Source: Garcia nutans
Lineage: Eukaryota > Streptophyta > Magnoliopsida > Malpighiales > Euphorbiaceae
Reading direction: 5' to 3'
NCBI GenBank assembly: GCA_947685225.1
Contig: CANTUV010000004.1
Span: 17,453,001 to 17,517,000, forward strand
DNA length: 64,000 bases
In this document: piece by piece, positions 21,917 to 33,129 of the stretch
Layout: each line of letters starts with the position of its first letter
How positions within the stretch are numbered: the stretch's first letter is position 1
The notes under the pieces: model-generated
What the model was told of the DNA's origin: nothing
The model's database searches: none
What the model saw: only the letters and a program-made list of their open reading frames with translations
Program-made: the position numbers and the translations under genes

Positions 21917-24105
21917 TGTGAGCGGGGATTTTTGCCCCCACTCCCGATGGAATGGTTCTTGCGACTTCGGCACTATTTAGGCTCGGGGCCTTAGAGCACA
22001 GACCTAAGTCCGGAGAAAAATGGAGTCGCCACCCTGACGGACCGAGAAAAAGAAAGGGGTGGATGACTCGATTCCTAAGGAATCCCCAACCCCTTAATGG
22101 GTTCGGAAAGTTGGGTACTTGTGGGGAAGGTGAGAAATGGCCCAACACCCCCACAACTCCCGGTTCATTGGAACCGGCCTCCTTTACAGGTCTTAATATT
22201 ATAAAATTCTTAACTATAACAATATTATCCATATTACACATAATAATTAAAAGAAAGCATCAATATATTAAAATCAAAGCCATGTCCAAACAAAGCAAAT
22301 AAATGGACACCCATCCAATGATGGAAACATGTTCTCACATCACATGCCTAAATAGGACACCCACCAAAAGGTAGAAACATGCACTTTACATAGGTTCTAA
22401 AATAGAAAAAGCAAATTAAATTACATGATGTTTAACTAATGAGGTACCCACCAAGTGGAAACATACCTCTTACAACTTTTGGAAATCTAAATTAATTGAT
22501 AAAAGTAAATAATCATTCATCATAAATAAATCATTCATCAAAGCCATTAATCAAAATTGAAAATAAACATCCATCCATGATAAATTAAATAAAACAAGTA
22601 TTGAAATTAAATAAATTAAAGCATAAGAAATAAATCAAAGCATAATCAAGTATGGAATTGAATAAAGCAAATAAAAGTCCAATTATGGCTACTGTGACTT
22701 TTTATGGAATTAAAATAAATTAGGATTTTATGTTTTAAAGGATTGGTATGACTCTTTGATTAACAAAATTAAGGTTTGAATGATGATATCATGAAACTAG
22801 GGTTTTAAACACTTTAAAATACTTTAATTTGTGATTTTTGGTTATTGGGTTCCTAAGCTACTGTGTAAATTTTAGGTTTTTATGTTTTTATGTATTTTAA
22901 TGTTTTAAAAGGATTAGGGTTCATAAAAATTAGGGTTTAAGGTTTTAAAAGGGTTAGTGTTCATTGTTTTGAATTTTGGAAGTTGAATTTGGATTTGATA
23001 TTTTGGAAGTAGGGTCACGGGTGGTGAATAATTTTTAGGAATTTGGAAATCAATTTGATATTTTATGGAATTTTATGAATTTAAACAAATAAATTAAAGT
23101 TTTTATAATTAGAAAATATGTTTTTTAAGGCTTTTTGAATGAAAAAGTACCAAGTTTAAAGTTTTGAAAGAAACAGAATTTGATTTTGGTTTTGTTGAAG
23201 AATATATTCAATTAGAGTTTTAAGGTTTTTAAGAAGAAAAAATAACAATTTTAAGTCTTTTTGGAAAATAAAGTAACAAAATAAGGTTTTTTGGCTTTAG
23301 AAAAACTAAATTAAAGTTCAAAGGTTTTTAATTTTGATTTCATAAATTTGCTACTGTGTAAAGAAAACAATTAAAGAAAATTAATTAACACATACCTTCT
23401 TTTGATGATTTCTCCAAAAACAATTCTTCTTGGATGAACTAGCTCCAAAGACAAGCCTTTTTTGACTTTGAATCCTCTAAATCGTGCTGCTGTTGTTCCA
23501 AAAAAGAGTTGAATTGAATTTCTTCTTTTCCTTCCTTGATTTGGTTTCAAATTTTCCAAACTACTCTTGGATTTTTTCCCTCCTTTAAATTAATTGCCAT
23601 TGGTCCTTATTTATAGTGGTTTGAGGTTGTTTATTCCTAATTAGTTAAGGTAAGTAATATTAATAAAAAAAGAAACCAAAACCTAATTGGATTAGGTTTT
23701 GAAAATTTTGCGTCGAAAAATTTGAGCTGCCGAAAAAAACTGCTGCGGAAAAACTGCGCTGGTAAAAAAATCTGCTGTAGCTGGCTGCGGCAGTGTGAGC
23801 GGAGCGGGCCCGTAAGCTATTTCGTAGGCAGAAAATTTCTGCGTGCGAAATAGCACAGTGATTTTGCCCGCAGGAATTTCCTGTGGGCGAAATGCCCACG
23901 GGCCCGCGCGACAATTTTTCCGACTCTGATTTTTATTTTTATTTTTTGACTTTTATTTGTTTATTTCTATTTTTTATTAATAAAAATTAGATACTAAAGA
24001 AAAAATTATTTAATAAAAATTATTTTGGACCAATTAGACAACAAAAATCATTTTAGACTAAATAAAACATATTGGACCGGATTGGGTCAAAATTGAGGGT
24101 CTACA
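21917..24105 (-). mobile_element. Element D 3' LTR (Tat family)
   Basis: Full-length minus-strand LTR: TGTGAGCGGGG at 21917 (rc of the LTR end) to GGGTCTACA at 24105 (rc of TGTAGACCC). A reversed PPT follows immediately, so this is the 3' LTR of an element whose body lies to the right. It has the family's GC-rich palindrome (23815-23900), and the minus strand carries AGAAG|GTATGT near 23390-23400 at the putative splice donor. Confidence 0.9.
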
Positions 24106-24121
24106 GTTTGCCCCCTGCTTG
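24106..24121 (-). other. Polypurine tract of element D
   Basis: The minus strand reads CAAGCAGGGGGCAAAC next to the LTR start, identical to the PPT of A, B and C. Confidence 0.92.
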
Positions 24122-24189
24122 AATGATCTAAAACCTTAGTGAAAGAGAGTGAAAAGCAATAAGACTTAATTTTTGATGAAACGGTTGAG

Positions 24190-25262
24190 GTTTTGGGTTC
24201 TAGACCCGGTTCGAGTTCTGGACTCAAGGATAATTCTAGGTTCTGGACCTAAGAAAAATTTGGGTTCTGGAACCGGTTCGAGTTCTGGACTCAAGAATAA
24301 TTCTAGGTTCTGGACCTAAGAAAAATTTGGGTTCTGGACCCGGTTCGAGTTCTGGACTCAAGGATAATTCTAGGTTCTCGACCTAAGGAAAATTTGGGTT
24401 CTGGACCCGGTTCGAGTTCTGGACTCAAGGATAATTCTAGGTTCTCGACCTAAAGAAAATTTGGGTTCTAGACCCGGTTCGAGTTTTGGACTCAAGGATA
24501 ATTCTAGGTTCTGGACCTAAGGAAAATTTGGGTTCTGGACCCGGTTCGAGTTCTGGACTCAAGGATAATTCTAGGTTCTGGACCTAAGGAAAATTTGGGT
24601 TCTAGACCCGGTTCGAGTTCTGGACTCAAGGATAATTCTAGGTTCTGGACCTAAACAAAATTTGGGTTCTGGACCCGGTTCGAGTTCTGGACTCAAGGAT
24701 AATTCTAGGTTCTGGACCTAAGGAAAATTTGGGTTCTAGACCCGATTCGAGTTCTAGACTCAAGGGAAATTCTAGGTTCTGGACCTAAGAAAAATTTCAG
24801 TTCTGGACCCGATTTGATTTGGATACTCGATCCTAAACTAGACTCGGATACTCGATCCTATCTGGATTTGGATACTTGATCCTAACTGGATTTGGACACT
24901 CGATCCTAAACTGGATTGGAGTACTCGATCCTAAATTGGATTGGGATATTCGATCCTAACTGTATTGGGATACTCGGCCCCTAAATTGATTTGATTTGGG
25001 TACTTGGATTCGAGATCGGGCACTTAGACCTAAGATTGGGTACTTGGACCCGGGACTGATTTGATTTGGGTACTTGGACCCGAGATTGGGTACTTGGACT
25101 CGAGAATGAATTTGACTAACCTTTTATCAGTTGAGAAGTTTGACTACTCCAGATGTTCTATACATTGTGATTCTTCACCCTCAGAATGGATCTTCACCCT
25201 CGGAGATCGAGTCTTCACCCTTGAAAATGGATCTTCATCCTTGGAGATCGGGGTCTTCTTTG
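24190..25262 (-). repeat. Element D 3' UTR tandem arrays
   Basis: Array 1 (about 24190-24810) has nine to ten copies of a ~67-bp unit built from GGTTCTGGACCCGGTTCGAG and ATTCTAGGTTCTGGACCTAA. Array 2 (about 24815-25110) has ~25-35-bp units with GGATACTCGATCCTAA and then GGGTACTTGGACCCGAGAT. The last part (25160-25262) has ~44-bp units 'gatcttcacccttgaaaatg'. On the minus strand arrays 2 and 3 correspond to the CTCGGGTCCAAGTACCC and GAAGATCCATTTTCAAGGG arrays of B and C. Array 1 is specific to D. The D body ends near 25265 at a junction with Host-2. Confidence 0.9.
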
Positions 25263-25265
25263 TTC

Positions 25266-25904
25266 TTTGAAGATGGGAGTGACACGGCCAGTGGCTTGGC
25301 CGTGTCTCCTGGGTGTGTCAGCTTCTGTGTCTTTTCTTTGGTTTTTCTTTGTTCTAGGCTTAGGATGGGACACAGCCAAGCTCCTAGCCGTGTCATGTGG
25401 GTGCGTCACCTTCTGCCATTTCTTTCCTTCTTTTCTTTTCTTTCTTTGGTTTGGTCTTTAGGTGAGACACGGCCAGTGGCTTGGCCATGCTCCTGCCCGT
25501 GTCACCTACTATTTCTTTTCTTTCTTTGCTTGGTCCTTCTTGACTTTGCCCCTTAGGAGAGACATGGCCAGTGGCTTGGCCGTGTCGTCTGCCAGTGTCA
25601 CCTACTGTTTCTTTTCTTTCTTTGCTTGGTCCTTCTTGACTTTGACCCTTAGGAGAGACACGGCCAGTGGCTTGGCCGTGTCGCCTGCCAGTGTCACCTA
25701 CTGTTTCTTTTCTTTGTTTGCTTCTTTAATGATTGTTGCAGGCTGTTGGCTCGTTTGATCACGAGGCTGGACCTTCTTTCACTGCCCCTTCGTTTGCTCA
25801 TTCTAGCCTGCCGGATACGCCATCTCATCCGCAGGGTATCAATGTGAACTAGCTGGTACGTTCCTCATTTCATAAAAGTTTATGCTATATGTATGCATGA
25901 TTAT
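25266..25904 (+). pseudogene. Host-2 antisense gene: intron-like repeats plus GSFD exon
   Basis: The first part (25266-25735) is made of GACACGGCCAGTGGCTTGGCCGTGTC-type repeats, with a ~99-bp unit repeated near 25460-25720 and pyrimidine-rich tracts; it behaves like intron sequence. After the acceptor TGTTGCAG (~25740) comes AVGSFDHEAGPSFTAPSFAH. The exon is followed by a GT and by 'tatgtatgcatgattatgtatg', which matches Host-1 near 11565-11592. Element C splits the sequence here at GTATG, and it resumes at 36265. Confidence 0.6.
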
Positions 25905-25909
25905 GTATG
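25905..25909. other. Target site duplication GTATG, left of element C
   Basis: GTATG precedes the C LTR and is repeated at 36260-36264 after it. The uninterrupted site is seen in Host-1 (ATTATGTATG then the exon acceptor). Confidence 0.93.
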
Positions 25910-28078
25910 TGTAGACCCTTAATTTTTGACCCAATTCGATCTAATATGTTTTATTTAGCCCAAAAAGATTTTTGTTGTTTAATTGGTCCAAAATAATTTT
26001 AATTAAATAATTTTTACCTTAGTATCTAATTTTTATTAATAAAAAATGAAAATAAACAAATAAAAATATAAAAATAAAAATAAAAATCAGAGTCGGAAAA
26101 AAAATCGGCAGCGAAAAGTGGTCGCGCGGACCCGTCGGCCCAGTAGCAGCTCACCCGCGAGCATTTCGCCTGCAGGAATTTCCTGCGGGCGAGGGCTGGC
26201 ACGCCTCCTGCATGCTGGCACACCCACGGGCTGGCACGCCACGGGCCCGCTGCCACAGTTTTTGCCAGCGCAAATTTTTTTGATCCAAATTTTAGAAACC
26301 TAATCCAATTAGGTTTTAATTTCTTTTTTTTTATTAATATTACTTACCTTAGTTAATTAGGAATAAACAACCTAAAAACCATTATAAATAAGGACCAATA
26401 GAACCAAATTGGGGTAGGAAAAAATTACACAGTGAGTTTGGAAAGTTGAATCCGAAGGTGAAGTGGAAAAGCAAAAACTCAATTCAACTGATTTTTAAGA
26501 GAGTAGCAGCACGATTTAAGCAATTCAAAGGCAACAAAGGCTTGTCTTTGGAGCTAGTTCGTCCAAGAAGAGTTATTTTTTGGAGAATCAACAAAAGTAG
26601 GTATGTTAAATTCTTTTTGATCTATGTTTTACAGTAGCCAAATCTATAAAATTTAAGGTTCTTTGAATAAAAAATCTTAGAGCTTTAATTTGATTTTTCC
26701 AAGATTAAAACACTAAAACGTGACCTTCTTTTCTAAAAAAGACTTAAAATTGTTATTTTTTTCTTCTTAAAAATCTTAAAACTCTAATTGAACATATTTT
26801 TCTACAAAACCAAAATCAAATTCTGTTTCTTTCAAATTTTTAAATTAGGTTTTATTTCATTCAAAAAGCCTTCAAAAACATATTTTCTACTTATAAAATC
26901 TTCAATTCATGTGTTTAAATTCATAAAACTTCATAAAATATCAAATTGATTTCTAAAACTCTAAAAATTCTTCATTACCCGTGACCTAAATTTCAAAACC
27001 CTAAAATTCAAAATTCAACTTTTAAACCTAAAATAATGAACCCTAATCCTTTTAAAACCTTAAACCCTAATTTTTATGAACCCTAATCCTTTTATTAAAA
27101 TCATAAAAACATAAAAACTCAAAAATTACATAGTAGCTTAAAGTTCAATAAACCAAAAATCACAAATTAAAGTATTTTAAGGTATTTATAACCCTAGTTT
27201 CATGATTTCACATTCAAACCTTGATTTGGTTAATCAAAGAGTCTTACCAATCTTTTAAAACATAAAACCCTAATTTATTTTAATTCCATAAAAAGTCACA
27301 GTAGCCATAATTGAACTTTTATTTGATTTATTCAATTCCATATTTACTCATACCTTGATTTCTCTTTTATGCTTTAATTTATTTAATTTCTATACTTGAT
27401 TTATTTAATTTATCATGGATGGATGTTTATTTTATTTTATTTAAATACTTTTGATGAATGATTTATTTATGATGAATGATTATTTACTTTTATCAATTAA
27501 TTTAGACTTCCAAAAGTTGTAAGAGGTATGTTTCCACCTGGTGGGTACCTCATTATTTAAACATCATGTAATTTAATTTGCTTTTCTATTTTAGAACTTA
27601 TGTAAAGGGCATGTTTCTACCTTTTGGTGGGTGTCCTATCTAGGCATGTGATGTAAGGACATGTTTCCATCCTTGGATGGGTGTCCATTTATTTGTTTTG
27701 TTTTGTTTAGACATTACTTTGATTTTAATATAATGCTGCTTTCTTTTTATTGTGTGTAGTTTGGATAATATTATTATATTTAAGAATTTTATAATATTAA
27801 GACCTGTAAAGGAGGCCGGTTCCAATGAACCGGGCGTTGTGGGGGTGCTGGGCCATTTCTCACCTTCCCCACACGTACCCAACTTTCCGAACCCATCAAG
27901 GGGTTAGGGATTCCTTAGGAATCGAGTCATCCACCCCTTTCTTTTTTCCCAGCCCATCCGGGTAGCGACTCCATTTTCTCCGGACTTAGGTCCGTGTTCT
28001 CTAAGGCCCCGAGCCTAAACAGTGCCGAAGTCGCAAGAACCATTCCACCGGGAGTGGGGGCGAAAATCCCCGCTCACA
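25910..28078 (+). repeat. Element C 5' LTR
   Basis: 2169 bp, TGTAGACCC...CTCACA. U3 carries a GC-rich module (26090-26270) with GCCTGCAGGAATTTCCTGCGGGC. A TATA box follows at 26383, then a conserved transcribed leader block and the candidate splice donor at 26600/26601. A long AT-rich part contains several AAACCCTAA-like words (26995-27270). Confidence 0.93.
26383..26390 (+). promoter_or_regulatory. TATA box in element C 5' LTR
   Basis: TATAAATA in the context CATTATAAATAAGGACC. It is conserved in the other LTRs: 34564 (C 3'), 44927 and 47366 (A), and 61745 (B 3'). It is the likely core promoter for the genomic transcript. Confidence 0.7.
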
Positions 28079-28079
28079 G

Positions 28080-28097
28080 TGGCGACTCCACTGGGGA
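28080..28097 (+). promoter_or_regulatory. Primer binding site, tRNA-Arg, element C
   Basis: TGGCGACTCCACTGGGGA is an 18-base match to the complement of the plant tRNA-Arg(ACG) 3' end with CCA, one base after the LTR. Confidence 0.93.
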
Positions 28098-29260
28098 CAA
28101 GAGAAGTTGATTCCGTTGGTCTTTATATTATTCTATTCTTTCTTATAATGATATTATCCATTTCATCATATTAGTTTGCATCGTGTACGTGAGTTAGGAC
28201 GCCCGTGTTACCCGTGTTATGTTATGTAAGGGATACCATACTTTCACTCAAGGTATGGAGATCGAGCATGGCATAACCACTCGTAGCCTTGTACCATTTG
28301 GTATATACTTGCTATGGGAACCTAAGCCTTTCTACCTAAAGACTAAAGCTCATGTAATTGGCCTAGTTACTTTCCTTAGGTTTTACCCCAAATGCACGTT
28401 GTTTGACTATGGTTAGTTTATCTTAGTCTAAATCATGGCCTATTTGGTTTGTTCTTTTTCTAATATGACCTAAGTATATTGTAAGCTCAAAATAAATTTC
28501 TCTTTGAAATCCAAAAGACCAAAACTATTTTCAAAACTTTTTAAGATGGTCTTTGGACATAAGACTTTTCTAAAAATGAATCAAAAATCATTTGGCTCAT
28601 GGCCCAAATACTAAGCCTAAAATCCATTTTTCTAAAATCTTTTACAATGGCCTTAAAAACAAAACTATTTTCACCCAACCTTTTCTTACAAAGAGCTTGC
28701 AAAAACATTTAGGTCAATTATGAAATACCAAAAATCAATTGTGGGCCTAGTTTACACTAAGAATAAATTAACTATGGGCTTGTTTTTGGCATGAATCATT
28801 AGTTACCTTTTTCAAGTGAGAAATCTATCTATGATAAACCTCTTAATTTTGTTTTAATCCAATATAGCATAAAAGCTACTTTGGTTGGTTGAATGGATTA
28901 AAACCTAATTAATGGGAATTATCATAGATTGATTTCCATTTTCAAGGATATAACTATTGGTTGAAACGTCCGAGGGAATTATTCGAAAGCAAGGTACCCC
29001 ATGTTGGTATTTTGGTTAGCCATATACCTAGGAAAAGAGACTCACCATTCATGTGTGGATGTTATAAGGTTGGAAGGAACGTCCTATTTTTATATGTTGA
29101 TTATTTTTGCATACATGCATACATGCATACATGCGCATCTCATATCATTGATCCTCTCTGGCTCACAGCCCTGGATTACGACAGTTCAAAAGCTTACAAC
29201 AATCCGACCTACGCCGGAGACGAAGCATCTAGCAATGACTCAATCACTTGCTCACCAAGA
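28098..29260 (+). other. Element C leader between PBS and gag
   Basis: About 1.2 kb without a long frame, collinear with the leaders of B and E. It contains a (CATACATG)n tract at 29109-29134 and ends just before the gag ATG. The frame is open upstream of the ATG from 28961, but the flanking copies do not support that extension as protein. Confidence 0.75.
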
Positions 29261-30652
29261 ATGGAGCCCGAACAAATTCAAAGAATGGTGGATGAAGCCC
29301 TCAATGCCAAGATGGAAGAAATAAAAGAGGCCCTGGCTGAGACCATGAGGAACCAATTGACTGCAATCTTAGAGAATCATGTCGAAGCTTCTGCTAGCAC
29401 TAAGAAACCAAAGGACAAAGGGAAGACTAAAATTAATGAAGTAGCTTTTGATGATGAAAAGGTGGTCATTGATGATGATGATTAGGCTCAATACTACAAA
29501 GATCTTCAAGATAAAAAAGAGCCAAAGGTTGTTGAGAAGGCAACTATTGAAAAGACCGAGACATCTGATATTGAAAAGACGATTGCTAATTTAGAAAAGA
29601 AATTTGAGAAAAAGCTGATAACTGAAGAAATGTCCGAAGTTGAAAAATTATTTGAGCTAGATGAAGAGGTCCCATACAAGTTCAAGATGCCATCTTTTGC
29701 AAAGTATAATGGCACTGGAAATCCTCATCTCCATGTGAAGCAGTATATCACTGCCATGCAATCTGCCCGAGCTACTAAGGCTCAAACCCTAAGGTACTTC
29801 ATGCTCTCATTGAACCCTGTTGTCCAAAATTGGTTCAATACCTTAGATGATGGAACACAAAAGAGTTGGGATCTACTTTACAAAGCCTTCATCCAACAAT
29901 ATGGATATAATGTTGAGTTGGAAGTTACCTTGATGGAAGTGGAGTCCATTAGGCAAAGATCGAATGAGAACTTTGTGGATTATGTCAAGAGATGGAGAAA
30001 CAAGGAAGCTTTGCTCAAGAAAAGGCCCGATGAATCTGATCAAATAAGGATGATCGTGAGAGGTGTCTTGCCCAATCTCCGTGAAAGGATGTCTCACACT
30101 CTTATAAGGGATTTCAAAGATCTTCTCCAAGCCGGTCTGCAAATTGAAGAGTGGGAAAGGGAGAAGAATCGCTTTTCAATAAAAAGGAATGAGAAAGGGA
30201 ACTACCAATCGGGCAATCAAAGCACACAAAAAAAAGTTGATGTTAATGCCGCTAGTGAAAGAGGAATGAGGCAGTTTTCAGATCTGGGGAAGCCACTGTC
30301 TTGGGTTCTCAATAAGCTACAAAAGAAGGGATTGTTACAACCCTTGACTCCTCGTCCTTTTCCTAATCCTCTTCCACCTAACTTTGATACTAATGCATTT
30401 TGCCAATTCCATCAAAGGCCTGGACACGAAACGGACAATTGCATGAAGTTGAGGCATGAGATCCAGAATTTAATTGATAATGGCAAGTTGTCTGAGCCGG
30501 ACAAGCCCAACACCAAAGATAATCCATTTCCAATGTTCAATAGAGTGCCACCACCAGCAACCTTCATGGTGGGAAAAGGATTGGAAGAAGATTTTGTTTT
30601 ATCATCCTTTCAAGATGGGGATATTGAAGATATGAAAGAAAAAGAAGCTTAA
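29261..30652 (+). pseudogene. gag: Element C gag (one in-frame stop)
   Basis: A ~463-codon frame starting MEPEQIQRMVDEALNAKMEE. Order: coiled-coil-like N-terminus, acidic VVIDDDD stretch, charged linker, then the capsid core (YKFKMPSFAKYNGTGNPHLH, LNPVVQNWFNTLDDGTQKSW, NFVDYVKRWRNKEALLKKRP). A Tat-type C-x3-H-x4-H zinc-like motif CQFHQRPGHETDNCMKLRHE sits near the C-terminus. The only lesion is a TAG at 29483-29485, where copy B has TGG. Start choice follows the conserved MEPxQIQ in B and E. It packages element RNA; no protease follows. Confidence 0.9.
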
Positions 30653-33125
30653 ACTCAACAAACTTTCCTTAGCTTGAATGTTGCTTTTCAATTTTACTTT
30701 CTTTAATTGGAACTATCATGTTTTTCAAATTTAAAGTTGTTTGAATAAATTACTTTCATCAAAATTTTTGTTGGTCTTTGTTCATTTTGGTGCTCAACCA
30801 ATGAGGAATTTAGCTTGATGTTTATAAATTAATGTGTCTAGGCATCATGACTCAAATGACTTTACTAGGTGAGGGAATTACTCTATAGCATTGAGTTGCG
30901 TATGCTTACTTAGAGAGGGCTCCTGCATAATTATCTTTGTCTAGGTCTTAGTCAGTCTTAGAACATGCTTTGACAAACTTTCGAGGCGAAATTAAACTCT
31001 GCTTATTTAAGAGAGAAATGATCTAGGCATTGTTTGATAAGCCAACAACTAGTATCCACCCTATTAAATATCAATCCCTAGTTGTCCCTTTGAGCCTTCA
31101 TAAAATTTTAGCTTTCTTTTCATTGGCATACAAACCTCAATAACCTACCCTGAGCTATTGTGATACTTTTTGACAAGTCTTATGATCACTATGATGAAGA
31201 GGCAAGAAGATCAAAGAAAGCAATGATTAGTCAAGATCTTAAGGATAGCTGAAGCTCTCAAGACCATGAAGATAGTTGATTTTTCAAGACCATAAGGATA
31301 GTTGATGTTCTCAAAACCTTAAGGGTAGTTGAAGTTCCCTTAATGTCTCCAATATATCAAGACAACATCAACATTAGAGTAACAAATGATTTATCCCTGT
31401 TAAGGAAGATTTATGTTACCCCACTCATCCATTATTGGAAGCCCAAGTTGGTACAAACAAGACAACTATGTTTGAGCTAGAACCAAAAAAGGGAAAAAAA
31501 GAGAAGAAAGAGAATAGAAAAAGAAAAGAAAGAAAAAAGAGAATAGAAAAAGAAAAGAAAGAAAAAAGAGAGTAGAAAAAGAAAAAAGAAGATAAAACTT
31601 GAAAAGGCAATTCAGAAAGCCAACTGAGTTCTCTTTTACCTAAAGCAGCAAAAGGCTTCCATAAGGATGGTTTGACTTGAATTGGTCCAACCCAACCAAA
31701 GATTCAATCAAAATTGGAGAAAAAGGAGAAAGAACATTCAATGCTTAAAAGCTCTATACTTGATAGTTCTACAAGAAAGAAGGACAAAATGATAAAATGC
31801 TCAAAGAAAGGGAAGAGTAAGGAAAACAAAGAGAAAGAAAAGGGAAGAGTAAGAGAAATAAAGAAAAGGGAGAAGAAGAAAAGAAATGAATTTGGGAACC
31901 AAACTTTTTTCAAGGGCAAAAACTGTCCTAGTCAATATCCAGATTAATACCAAGAAGATATAGAAGGAATTTGGAGTCTAGCAAGATTTCTCCCAACTGC
32001 CTAAAGTTCAAACAAGAAATTTATAGTGTGAGGGTTTGTCCATTGTGTCACACCAGCTCTTATCTCAAAATGGCCTTCATTTAAACATGTGTCCCTTATA
32101 GACCCCATTTCAAGCTTATTAAAGACATGTTGATCTCTCTTGGTAGGTAGAATCTATTAGTGGAGATAGTTTGGATAAGCATGCATATGAGACAGACAAT
32201 ATTTAAACTCAAATGAGACCTTTGGCCAAGTAATATGTATGTGCCTATCTGAAGTGCGACAATTCTTGCTTAAATAGAAATAATTCCCGAGTTTAGTATG
32301 GTAACTAGGGTTGTCATGTTATAGATATATTAATTTGGAAATTCAAGTCCTGAGGTACATTGACATTAATTTGGCAAAGCCAACATTTGTTTTCAAAATC
32401 AAAATTCAAAAAAAAAAGTATTTTGTCATACAAAGCCTTCGAGCTAAGGGAAGTCTGTTGAAATGATTATTGGCAAGGTCTTGAAGAAACTACCAACTGA
32501 CAAGCTGAAACATCCCTTACTCTGCTGCTTAGGGTCTCCACCACTCATGTTTTCAATATCTCAAAGATAAAAACTACAAATACAAAGCTTTCGATCATTC
32601 TAATGCAAGACTTGAACAAGCATCAAAAGGGAACCAATGAGAACACTTATGCTGATCACCTCTGTCTGTTAGTCAATGGAACAACTGTAAGTATTATTCA
32701 TGCATATCATGCATACATGAGCATATCACATCGCACTTTCTTGTCTTGTGTTCTTTGGCAAAATGAATAGCAAACACCCTGTGAAGTAAAGAATCAAAAG
32801 AAGATATCAAATCAGAGGGGGGCATAGAAAGCCCATTGCTTGAGAAAGCTCCAGTAATTTTGCAAAGAGAAGAAATGCATGCTTATGCGAAGAACAAGAC
32901 GGCAAAAATCTTTGATAAAATCTACACAGGGGGCAAAGTTTCTCCTTTTCAATTTTTGAGTTTATATACCAAATCTTTTTAAACTCACTTACAAATATTT
33001 TGCCACACAGGGGGGCAAGGAGAGGATATAAGGTCAAATTAAAAATAGCTAAATCTTTGCAAAAAGAATGGAACAATAGAACTCTCAAAAGAATGAAGGT
33101 GCAAAAGACAAAAGCCCAATCCAGC
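30653..33125 (+). other. Element C pol-less spacer
   Basis: About 2.5 kb in which a Tat element should carry protease, RT, RNase H and integrase; none of their motifs is seen on either strand. It includes ~33-bp units 'ccataaggatagttgatgtt' (31240-31340), a purine-rich GAAAAGAAAG tract (31480-31600) and a second one at 31700-31880. It is collinear with B at 57476-60015. Apparent ORFs are low-complexity. Confidence 0.8.
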
Positions 33126-33129
33126 TAAA

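Noticed and set aside
24190..25110. CRISPR-like regularly spaced repeats
   Set aside because: Direct tandem repeats without unique spacers, inside a plant retrotransposon 3' UTR; no cas genes and not a prokaryotic sequence.
25131..25758. Overlapping ORFs of 60-140 codons rich in Ser, Leu, Phe
   Set aside because: They cross D 3' UTR repeats and GACACGGCC repeats; composition follows the repeats and no family is recognised.
31480..31950. Lys/Glu-rich or Phe/Ser-rich ORFs (also 58232-58478)
   Set aside because: Purine-rich low-complexity DNA; frames open on both strands with no domain.
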